Below, in pieces: positions 43,646-50,900 of a stretch of DNA of 64,000 nucleotides. Each line of letters begins with the position of its first letter. Position 1 is the stretch's first letter. The translations under genes and the position numbers were made by a program. Location: assembly GCF_004364245.1 (NCBI RefSeq), contig NZ_SOAV01000008.1, positions 332,665-396,664 of the forward strand, given 5' to 3'. The stretch is from Streptomyces sp. BK208 (GTDB lineage Bacteria > Actinomycetota > Actinomycetes > Streptomycetales > Streptomycetaceae). Under the pieces are notes generated by a model. That model searched no databases. It was not told the origin of the DNA and was given only the letters and a program-made list of their open reading frames with translations.

Positions 43646-46600
43646 GTGGCCGACCGTCTCATCGTCCGTGGCGCGCGCGAGCACAACCTGAAGAACGTCT
43701 CGCTCGACCTGCCTCGTGACTCGCTCATCGTCTTCACGGGTCTGTCCGGGTCGGGCAAGTCCTCCCTGGCCTTCGACACCATCTTCGCCGAGGGCCAGCG
43801 GCGCTACGTGGAGTCGCTCTCCTCCTACGCCCGGCAGTTCCTCGGCCAGATGGACAAGCCCGACGTCGACTTCATCGAGGGCCTCTCCCCGGCGGTCTCG
43901 ATCGACCAGAAGTCGACCTCGCGCAACCCGCGCTCCACGGTCGGCACCATCACCGAGGTCTACGACTACCTGCGCCTGCTCTTCGCCCGCATCGGCAAGC
44001 CGCACTGCCCCGAGTGCGGCCGGCCGATCTCGCGCCAGTCGCCGCAGGCCATCGTGGACAAGGTCCTGGAGCTTCCCGAGGGCAGCCGCTTCCAGGTGCT
44101 CTCGCCGCTGGTGCGCGAGCGCAAGGGCGAGTTCGTCGACCTCTTCGCCGACCTGCAGACCAAGGGCTACTCCCGGGCGCGGGTGGACGGCGAGACCGTC
44201 CAGCTGTCCAACCCGCCCACGCTGAAGAAGCAGGAGAAGCACACCATCGAGGTGGTCGTCGACCGCCTCACCGTCAAGGACTCCGCCAAGCGCCGGCTCA
44301 CCGACTCCGTGGAGACCGCGCTCGGCCTGTCCGGCGGCATGGTCGTGCTCGACTTCGTCGACCTCCCCGAGGACGACCCCGAGCGCGAGCGCATGTACTC
44401 GGAGCACCTGTACTGCCCGTACGACGACCTGTCCTTCGAGGAGCTGGAGCCCCGCTCCTTCTCCTTCAACTCGCCCTTCGGCGCCTGCCCCGACTGCTCC
44501 GGCATCGGCACGCGCATGGAGGTCGACCCGGAGCTGATCGTCCCCGACGAGGACAAGTCCCTCGACGAGGGCGCCATCCACCCCTGGTCGCACGGGCACA
44601 CCAAGGACTACTTCGGCCGCCTGATCGGTGCCCTCGCGGACGCGCTCGGCTTCCGCACGGACATCCCCTTCGCGGGTCTGCCGCTGCGCGCCCGCAGGGC
44701 CCTGCTGAACGGCCACAAGACCCAGGTCGAGGTCCGCTACCGCAACCGGTACGGCCGCGAGCGCCGGTACACCACGGCGTTCGAAGGGGCGATCCCGTTC
44801 GTCAAGCGCCGGCACAGCGAGGCCGAGAGCGACTCCAGCCGCGAGCGCTTCGAGGGCTACATGCGCGAGGTGCCCTGCCCCACCTGTGCGGGCACCCGCC
44901 TCAAGCCGCTCGTCCTCGCGGTCACCGTCATGGGCAAGTCGATCGCCGAGGTCTCGGCGATGTCCATCAGCGACTGCGCGGACTTCCTGGGCGAGCTGAA
45001 GCTCAGCGCCCGGGACAAGAAGATCGCCGAGCGCGTGCTGAAGGAGGTCAACGAACGGCTGCGGTTCCTGGTCGACGTCGGCCTGGACTACCTCTCGCTG
45101 AACCGCGCGGCGGGCACCCTCTCCGGCGGCGAGGCCCAGCGCATCCGGCTGGCCACCCAGATCGGCTCCGGCCTCGTCGGTGTGCTGTACGTCCTGGACG
45201 AGCCGTCCATCGGCCTGCACCAGCGCGACAACCACCGGCTGATCGAGACCCTCGTCCGGCTGCGCGACATGGGCAACACCCTGATCGTCGTCGAGCACGA
45301 CGAGGACACCATCAAGGTCGCCGACTGGATCGTCGACATCGGCCCCGGCGCCGGCGAGCACGGCGGCAAGGTCGTGCACAGCGGCTCCGTCAAGGAGCTG
45401 CTCGACAACGCCGAGTCGCAGACCGGCCTGTACCTGTCCGGGCGCAAGGCCATCCCGCTGCCCGACATCCGCCGCCCGCAGGACCCCGCCCGGCGGCTGA
45501 CCGTGCACGGCGCCCGGGAGAACAACCTCCAGGACATCGACGTGTCCTTCCCGCTGGGCGTGTTCACGGCCGTCACCGGCGTCTCCGGCTCCGGAAAGTC
45601 GACGCTGGTCAACGACATCCTGTACACGCACCTGGCCCGCGAGCTGAACGGCGCGAGGAACGTTCCGGGGCGGCACACGCGCGTGGAGGGCGACGACCTC
45701 GTCGACAAGGTCGTGCACGTCGACCAGTCGCCCATCGGCCGCACCCCGCGGTCGAACCCGGCGACGTACACCGGCGTCTTCGACCACATCCGCAAGCTGT
45801 TCGCCGAGACCACGGAGGCGAAGGTCCGCGGCTACCTGCCCGGCCGGTTCTCCTTCAACGTCAAGGGCGGCCGCTGCGAGAACTGCGCGGGCGACGGCAC
45901 GATCAAGATCGAGATGAACTTCCTCCCGGACGTCTACGTCCCCTGCGAGGTCTGCCACGGCGCCCGGTACAACCGGGAGACGCTGGAGGTCCACTACAAG
46001 GGCAAGTCCATCGCCGACGTGCTGAACATGCCGATCGAGGAGGCGACCGACTTCTTCGAGGCGGTCCCCGCCATCTCCCGGCACATGAAGACCCTGAAGG
46101 ACGTCGGCCTCGGCTACGTCCGGCTCGGCCAGTCCGCGACCACCCTGTCCGGCGGCGAGGCCCAGCGCGTCAAGCTCGCCAGCGAGCTGCAGCGCCGCTC
46201 CACCGGGCGCACGGTCTACGTCCTGGACGAGCCGACCACCGGCCTCCACTTCGAGGACATCAGCAAGCTGCTGACGGTCCTCGGCGGCCTGGTCGACAAG
46301 GGCAACACGGTCATCGTCATCGAGCACAACCTCGACGTGATCAAGACCGCCGACTGGGTCGTCGACATGGGTCCCGAGGGCGGCGCCGGCGGCGGCCTGG
46401 TGGTCGCCGAGGGCACGCCGGAGCAGGTCGCGGGCGTCCCCGCCAGCCACACCGGCAAGTTCCTGCGGGACGTCCTCGGTGCCGAGCGGGTCAGCGACGC
46501 GGCTCCGGTGGCCAGGCCGCGCAAGGCGGCGAAGACGGTCGCGGCGAAGACCGCGGCCAAGAAGACGGCCACCAAGGCCGTCACCGCCGCGGCCGCCAAG

Positions 46601-46714
46601 AAGGCGAGCGCCACCAGGACGGCCAGGACGGCGACCGCCGCCAAGGCCGCCAAGACGACGAAGAAGGCCGCCACGCCCGCCGCGAAGAAGAGCACGCGGA
46701 CGAGCAAGGCCTGA
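43646..46714 (+). CDS. uvrA: Excinuclease ABC subunit A with Lys/Ala-rich tail
   Basis: Damage-recognition ATPase of nucleotide excision repair, 1022 residues. Two ABC modules: Walker A GLSGSGKSSLAFD near 32 and GVSGSGKSTLVND near 646; signatures TLSGGEAQRIRLA and TLSGGEAQRVKLA; Walker B VLDEPSIGLH and VLDEPTTGLH. Zinc sites are seen as CPECGRP, CPTCAGTRL and CENCAGDG/CEVCHGARY. Beyond the normal end (about 950), about 72 residues form a Lys/Ala/Thr-rich, histone-H1-like tail (RPRKAAKTVAAKTAAKKTA and so on). Start GTG 43646 rather than the in-frame TTG at 43568, which lies in the promoter. Confidence 0.98.
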   Translation: MADRLIVRGAREHNLKNVSLDLPRDSLIVFTGLSGSGKSSLAFDTIFAEGQRRYVESLSSYARQFLGQMDKPDVDFIEGLSPAVSIDQKSTSRNPRSTVGTITEVYDYLRLLFARIGKPHCPECGRPISRQSPQAIVDKVLELPEGSRFQVLSPLVRERKGEFVDLFADLQTKGYSRARVDGETVQLSNPPTLKKQEKHTIEVVVDRLTVKDSAKRRLTDSVETALGLSGGMVVLDFVDLPEDDPERERMYSEHLYCPYDDLSFEELEPRSFSFNSPFGACPDCSGIGTRMEVDPELIVPDEDKSLDEGAIHPWSHGHTKDYFGRLIGALADALGFRTDIPFAGLPLRARRALLNGHKTQVEVRYRNRYGRERRYTTAFEGAIPFVKRRHSEAESDSSRERFEGYMREVPCPTCAGTRLKPLVLAVTVMGKSIAEVSAMSISDCADFLGELKLSARDKKIAERVLKEVNERLRFLVDVGLDYLSLNRAAGTLSGGEAQRIRLATQIGSGLVGVLYVLDEPSIGLHQRDNHRLIETLVRLRDMGNTLIVVEHDEDTIKVADWIVDIGPGAGEHGGKVVHSGSVKELLDNAESQTGLYLSGRKAIPLPDIRRPQDPARRLTVHGARENNLQDIDVSFPLGVFTAVTGVSGSGKSTLVNDILYTHLARELNGARNVPGRHTRVEGDDLVDKVVHVDQSPIGRTPRSNPATYTGVFDHIRKLFAETTEAKVRGYLPGRFSFNVKGGRCENCAGDGTIKIEMNFLPDVYVPCEVCHGARYNRETLEVHYKGKSIADVLNMPIEEATDFFEAVPAISRHMKTLKDVGLGYVRLGQSATTLSGGEAQRVKLASELQRRSTGRTVYVLDEPTTGLHFEDISKLLTVLGGLVDKGNTVIVIEHNLDVIKTADWVVDMGPEGGAGGGLVVAEGTPEQVAGVPASHTGKFLRDVLGAERVSDAAPVARPRKAAKTVAAKTAAKKTATKAVTAAAAKKASATRTARTATAAKAAKTTKKAATPAAKKSTRTSKA

Positions 46715-46724
46715 GTCCTGACCC

Positions 46725-46760
46725 GGCCGGCCCCCACGGGATCATCCGTGGGGGCCGGCC
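46725..46760. terminator. uvrA/kinase convergent terminator
   Basis: A perfect 15-bp stem, GGCCGGCCCCCACGG (46725-46739) with CCGTGGGGGCCGGCC (46746-46760), and a 6-nt loop. It sits between the convergent uvrA and sugar kinase genes and can serve both. Confidence 0.87.
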
Positions 46761-46819
46761 GCGTCCGTACGCGCCCTCCTGGCCGCCCGCCGCGATGCCG
46801 CTGTGCGCCCCGGCCCCCG

Positions 46820-47728
46820 TCAGAGGGCGACTTCCCGGGCGTACGGCGGTTCCGCGCCCGCCCGGGAACAGGTGACCGCCGCCGCGCGGGCGGCGAAGCC
46901 CAGCAGACCGGCCCAGCCCTGCGCCCCCAGCCCGGCCAACGCCTCGTCGCCGAGGGCGTCCCGCGCCGCGAGGCCGTGCAGCAGCGCCGCGTTGACCGTG
47001 TCGCCCGCGCCGATCGTGTCCACCACCGACACGGGCTCGCCGGGCACCGTGTACTCGCCCCCGTCCCGGGTGTACGCCGTCAGGCCCGCGCCACCCCGGG
47101 TGACCACGACCGCGGCCGGGCCCGCCGCGAGCCACTCGCGGGGCGTGCCGCCGAGCCACTCGGCGTCCTCGGCGGACAGCTTCAGCAGCGAGACCGACGG
47201 CAGCCAGCTCCTGAACCGGGCCCGATAGGCGTCCGGGTCCGGGATCAGCCCGGGCCGGATGTTCGGGTCCAGCGCCGTGAAGACCCCCCGTGCGGCCGTC
47301 GTGCGCAGCAGTTCCTCGTACGCGCCGGCGCCCGGCTCCAGCACCAGCGAGCAGGTACCGAAGGAGACGGCCCGGGTGCCCGGCGGCAGACCGGCGGGCA
47401 CCGTGAACAGCCGGTCGGCCGTCCCCTCCACGTAGAAGGTGTACGCGGCCGAGCCGTCGGCGTCGAGCGAGGCCACGGCGAGGGTCGTCGGCTCGTTCCC
47501 GCGCTGCACCGGCGAGACGTCCACCCCGGTCTCGCGCAACCGGTCGAGGAGCGCCTCGCCGAAGGCGTCGTACGACACCCGTGAGCAGAACGCGACGGGT
47601 GAGCCGAGGCGGCCCAGCGCGACGGCGGTGTTGTACGGACCGCCGCCGAGCGCGGGCCGCAGCGCGGCGAGGGCGCCCGCGCCCTGCGGTACCAGGTCGA
47701 TCAGTGCCTCACCGGCGACGACGATCAC
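46820..47728 (-). CDS. PfkB-family carbohydrate kinase (fructokinase-like)
   Basis: A 302-residue sugar kinase. The start VIVVAGEALIDLVPQGAGAL is typical for fructokinases, with GGGPYNTAVALGRLG as the substrate-binding segment. VSVVDTIGAGDTVNAALLHG is the C-terminal catalytic signature with the base Asp. The substrate is probably fructose or another hexose; the operon's LacI regulator supports an inducible sugar system, but no transporter is adjacent. The GTG at 47728 overlaps the stop of the LacI gene (GTGA). AAGGA lies 7 nt upstream. Confidence 0.9.
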   Translation of the reverse strand: MIVVAGEALIDLVPQGAGALAALRPALGGGPYNTAVALGRLGSPVAFCSRVSYDAFGEALLDRLRETGVDVSPVQRGNEPTTLAVASLDADGSAAYTFYVEGTADRLFTVPAGLPPGTRAVSFGTCSLVLEPGAGAYEELLRTTAARGVFTALDPNIRPGLIPDPDAYRARFRSWLPSVSLLKLSAEDAEWLGGTPREWLAAGPAAVVVTRGGAGLTAYTRDGGEYTVPGEPVSVVDTIGAGDTVNAALLHGLAARDALGDEALAGLGAQGWAGLLGFAARAAAVTCSRAGAEPPYAREVAL

Positions 47729-48843
47729 GGGAGGGTCCTTTCGTTGGCCTTGGCATGGGCTCCGCCCGGCCGCCCGGAGGCGTGCCCCGGCGGCCCGGAG
47801 ACGTGCTCCGACAGCCTGGAGGCCTGCTCGGGGCAGCCGCAGGAGGTGCGGTGGACGAAGGCGCAGGGCAGCCGTACCGTCCGCACGGGCCGGTTCGGCA
47901 CGGCGAGACGGTCCAGCAGCAGCCGGACGGCCTGCGCTCCGATGTCCCTGCTGGGCTGGGCGACGGCGGTGAGCCGGGGGGAGAAGAGGTCCGCCCAGGC
48001 GAAGTCGTCGAAGCAGCACAGCGCGAGGTCGCCGGGTACGGACAGGCCGCGCTCACGGAGGGCGCGCAGGGCACCGATGGTCATGGCGTTGTTGGCGGTG
48101 ACCAGCGCGGTGGGCGGCACCGCCAGGGACAGCAGCTCCGCCGTGGCCCGCTCGCCGCCGGCCGCCTCGGAGTCGCCGTGCACCAGCAGCCGCTCGTCGT
48201 AGGGCAGCCCGGCGGCGGCGAGGCCGTGCCGGTACCCGGTGATCCGTTCACGGGTCGTGCTGAGCCCCGGCCGGCCCGCGACCAGGGCGATCCGGCGGTG
48301 GCCGAGCCCGGCGAGATGGTCCACGAGCCGGGTCGTCGGCTCGGCGCTCTCCGCACAGACCTGGTCGAAGCGCGAGGCGTCCCCGGCCTCCGCCTCGCCT
48401 ACGATCCGGTCCAGGAAAACGGCCGGCACCCGGTGGCGCGCGAGGTAGGCGACGAGGTCGCGGGGCTCGGCGGAGGGCGCGACGATCATGCCGTCCACGC
48501 GCCGCTCGTGCAGCAGCCTGACGACCTTGCCCTCGTGCCGGGGATCGTCGTGCGGATCGGCGATGAGCAGGCTGTAACCGTGCTCCAGGGCACTGGCCTC
48601 GACGCCCTGGAGGATCTCCGTGAAGTACGGGTTGCTGATCGCGGACACCGCGAGCCCGATGGAGCGGGTGCGGGAGGTCACCAGGGAGCGGGCCAGGGTG
48701 TTGGGGGTGTAGCCCAGCTCCTCGACGGCGTCGAGCACCGCCTGGCGGGTGTGCGGCAGCACCGGGCGGGTGTCGTTGAGCACGTGCGAGACGGTCGCCA
48801 CCGAGACCCCGGCGCTCCGCGCCACATCGGCCATGGTCGCCAC
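47725..48843 (-). CDS. LacI-family transcriptional regulator
   Basis: A 372-residue repressor. The N-terminal helix-turn-helix and hinge are MADVARSAGVSVATVSHVLN and LGYTPNTLARSLVT. A periplasmic-binding-protein-like effector domain follows, with SIGLAVSAISNPYFTEILQG, VPAVFLDRIVGEAE and ALVTANNAMTIGALRALRER. A Cys/Gly/Pro-rich tail of about 35 residues (RTSCGCPEQASR) is unusual in length. The GTG at 48843 has AAGGGG upstream; ATG 48834 is the alternative. A 30-bp perfect palindrome about 150 nt upstream is the probable operator, and coupling to the kinase implies autoregulated co-expression. Confidence 0.93.
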   Translation of the reverse strand: MATMADVARSAGVSVATVSHVLNDTRPVLPHTRQAVLDAVEELGYTPNTLARSLVTSRTRSIGLAVSAISNPYFTEILQGVEASALEHGYSLLIADPHDDPRHEGKVVRLLHERRVDGMIVAPSAEPRDLVAYLARHRVPAVFLDRIVGEAEAGDASRFDQVCAESAEPTTRLVDHLAGLGHRRIALVAGRPGLSTTRERITGYRHGLAAAGLPYDERLLVHGDSEAAGGERATAELLSLAVPPTALVTANNAMTIGALRALRERGLSVPGDLALCCFDDFAWADLFSPRLTAVAQPSRDIGAQAVRLLLDRLAVPNRPVRTVRLPCAFVHRTSCGCPEQASRLSEHVSGPPGHASGRPGGAHAKANERTLP

Positions 48844-48991
48844 CCGCCCACCCCTTCCAGGTCACGTACGGCCGCGTCGCGTACGGCCGCGCCGTGCGCG
48901 CCGTGACATGTACGACCGCGCCGCCGCGGTCGGCTCGTCCGTTGGCCGGGTCCGCGCGCTCCGGGCCGGACGGTACCCCACCGCGGGAGGG

Positions 48992-49021
48992 CGCGTAAAC
49001 GCTTGCGCAAGCGTTTACGCG
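48992..49021. promoter_or_regulatory. 30-bp perfect palindrome, probable LacI-type operator
   Basis: The left half is CGCGTAAACGCTTGC (48992-49006); the right half (49007-49021) is its exact reverse complement. LacI/GalR operators usually have a central CG or GC with AACG/CGTT arms, as here. It lies between the lacI-kinase operon (minus) and the Rieske gene (plus), in a 310-nt gap that otherwise contains GTACGGCCGCG-type direct repeats next to lacI. Confidence 0.82.
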
Positions 49022-49089
49022 TCCCGGGCGGACTCCCGCCTCCGAGTCACCCGGCCGACCGGAAGGACCGGGTCGCCCGATATCGTCGA

Positions 49090-49125
49090 CCCGCACCCGC
49101 ACCCGCACCCGCACCCGCACCCGCA
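49090..49125 (+). repeat. (CCCGCA)6 microsatellite before the Rieske gene
   Basis: Six perfect hexanucleotide copies ending 28 nt before the Rieske ATG at 49154, so inside its 5' leader or promoter. Copy-number changes could alter promoter spacing or leader length. Confidence 0.9.
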
Positions 49126-49153
49126 CACCACCGCTTCGACCCGTGGAGATCCC

Positions 49154-49579
49154 ATGTCCGGCCGCCCCGCCCCGAGTCGCCGTACCGTCCTGCGCTCGGC
49201 GGCTGCCACGCCCGTCGCCGGACTCGGCCTGGCCGCCTGCTCCCCGGGCGACGACGGTGCCGCGCCGGCCAGGCCGACCGCACCGGTGGACCTCGGCGCC
49301 GACGGAGACGTCGCCAAGGGCGCGACCAAGCTCTTCCCGGACCCGAACGTGGTGGTCAGCCGGTCCGAGGACGGCTCCCTGAAGGCGTTCAGCACGGTCT
49401 GCACGCACGCCGGCTGCCCCATCAAGAAGCTGGAGGGCACCAAGCTCGTCTGCAACTGCCACGGCAGCGAGTTCGACGCCCGTACCGGTGAGGTGCTGCA
49501 CGCTCCGGCGACCGAGCCCCTGATCGAACTGCCGGTCGAGGTGAAGCAGGGCCGGATCGTCGCGAGCCCGGGTACCTGA
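49154..49579 (+). CDS. Rieske [2Fe-2S] Tat lipoprotein
   Basis: A 141-residue exported electron-transfer protein. The N-terminus has a twin-arginine motif PSRRTVLRSAAA and a lipobox GLGLAACSP, so it is probably a Tat-exported lipoprotein with the lipidated Cys near residue 35. The Rieske cluster ligands are CTHAGC (Cys, His) and CNCHGS (Cys, His); both Cys-x-His and Cys-x2-His pairs are complete. The C-terminus IELPVEVKQGRIVASPGT is the usual final strand. The redox partner is unknown. GGAG lies before the ATG. Its stop is 18 nt from the convergent HTH gene. Confidence 0.93.
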   Translation: MSGRPAPSRRTVLRSAAATPVAGLGLAACSPGDDGAAPARPTAPVDLGADGDVAKGATKLFPDPNVVVSRSEDGSLKAFSTVCTHAGCPIKKLEGTKLVCNCHGSEFDARTGEVLHAPATEPLIELPVEVKQGRIVASPGT

Positions 49580-49597
49580 CCGGCAGGGGCCGGTGCC

Positions 49598-50554
49598 CTA
49601 CTCCTGCTCCCAGTCCCAGCCGATGCCCAGCATCCCGGACCTGACCCGCGGCTCCACGAGGTGCACCGAGCGGTGCCGCCCGCTGAGCGCCAGCTCCTGC
49701 CGACCGCCGCGCGGCGCGGCCGGGGAGTGCTGAGTGAACCGGTGGCAGCGCACCGGAAGGGCCGCGGTGTCGAACCGCACCTGGAGCGCGTACTGCCCGC
49801 CGGCCGTACCGAAACCACGGACGTACTCGCGCGACACACCGGCCGTGCCGTCCTCGACGCCGTAACGGAAGAGGTGCGTGTCGCCGGTCGCCAGCCGCGT
49901 GTCGAAGAGCAGCTCGGTCACGAGCAACCCGGACTCGTGGTGGGTGCGGACCCGTCCCGTGCGGCAGTTCTCCGAGGCGTGGACGGCCATCCGGGCGGGG
50001 ACGCACCCCGGGTCCCCGTAATGGACGGCGACGAAGCGGTCGACGCCGTCGCGGTGGGCGCGGACGATCAGGTGCGACTCCCGTCCCGCGAGTTCGCGGC
50101 CGGGCCCGACGCGGACCCGTTCGTGGTGTCCGAGGACGTGCACCCCGCCGTCCGGCGACGGACACCCCAGGTCGGCCAGCAGCCCGTCCAGGATGCCCGA
50201 GGCCGCCAGGTGGGCGCGGTAGGAGCGGCCGGCGGGCCGTCGGTCCGGGGCCTCGACGTCCGACTCGGCGAGCAGGCGTATCAGCGACTCCTCGGGGAGC
50301 TGGAGTATCTCCTCCAGGGCGCGCACGGCCCGCAGGGACTCCGGACGCTGCGGGCGCCGGGCTCCCTGCTGCCAGTAGCTCAGGCTCGTGACGCCCACCT
50401 TCACCCCGTGGCGCGACAGGTGGTGCTGCACGCGCTGCAGCGGCAGTCCGCGCGCGGCGATCGCCGCGCGCAGCGCGACGTGGAAGGGGCCGCCGCGCAG
50501 GGCCGAGTCGAGTTGCGCGGTGGCGGCGTCCGCGTGCTGTGTGGCGTGCGGCAT
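49598..50554 (-). CDS. HTH (XRE-like) regulatory protein with beta-rich C-terminus
   Basis: A 318-residue protein. Residues about 20-90 form an XRE-like helix-turn-helix (FHVALRAAIAARGLPLQRVQ, GVTSLSYWQQGARRPQRPES, LRAVRALEEILQLPEESLIR). The rest is beta-rich with FVAVHYGDPGCVPARMAVHA and SGLLVTELLFDTRLATGDTH and ends LVEPRVRSGMLGIGWDWEQE. I recall relatives in Streptomyces as putative transcriptional regulators. No ligand or target can be named. ATG 50554 has AAGGGG upstream. Confidence 0.78.
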   Translation of the reverse strand: MPHATQHADAATAQLDSALRGGPFHVALRAAIAARGLPLQRVQHHLSRHGVKVGVTSLSYWQQGARRPQRPESLRAVRALEEILQLPEESLIRLLAESDVEAPDRRPAGRSYRAHLAASGILDGLLADLGCPSPDGGVHVLGHHERVRVGPGRELAGRESHLIVRAHRDGVDRFVAVHYGDPGCVPARMAVHASENCRTGRVRTHHESGLLVTELLFDTRLATGDTHLFRYGVEDGTAGVSREYVRGFGTAGGQYALQVRFDTAALPVRCHRFTQHSPAAPRGGRQELALSGRHRSVHLVEPRVRSGMLGIGWDWEQE

Positions 50555-50870
50555 GCAGGGGCCCTTCTGTGAAGTTCACGACGGCTGGTCAGACCGTCGA
50601 CACGGATCGGCCGGGGCCGCCCCCGGTCGCGGCACAGAGGTCTTCACATCCGTACGCCGCGCTTCAGGCCCCGAGTCCCCCCGCATTGAAGCGTGTTGAT
50701 CTAGTCCCGACAACACCTGGAGCCCGTCCGTCCCGCGCTCCTGGCCGAGAACGCACGGGGCCGCCGTGCGGGCGGCCACCCGGCGTGACCGACCGGTCCC
50801 GCACCGTCCCCCACCGTCCGCCCCTCGGCCGTCCACAGGGGCCGGGCCCGTCGTCCACAGCCCCGCCGGA
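50555..50870. other. Divergent intergenic region before uvrC
   Basis: 316 nt between the HTH gene and the uvrC promoter. No gene is supported. It contains two CCACAG motifs in GTCCACAG contexts (around 50832 and 50854) but no other recognisable element. Confidence 0.5.
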
Positions 50871-50893
50871 GTGTCGGTCCGCGCCAGTAGGGT
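50871..50893 (+). promoter_or_regulatory. RecA-NDp-like promoter of uvrC
   Basis: GTGTCGGTC (50871-50879), 8 nt, TAGGGT (50888-50893). The -10 is consensus; the upstream box differs from TTGTCRGTG at its first and last positions. The uvrC ATG follows after 7 nt, predicting a leaderless mRNA. Confidence 0.6.
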
Positions 50894-50900
50894 GTGAGTC

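Noticed and set aside
43625..46450. Long open frame on the strand opposite uvrA (over 900 codons)
   Set aside because: High-GC genes leave the antisense frame free of stops; its translation is Val/Asp/Leu/Gly-rich low-complexity and uvrA is unambiguous.
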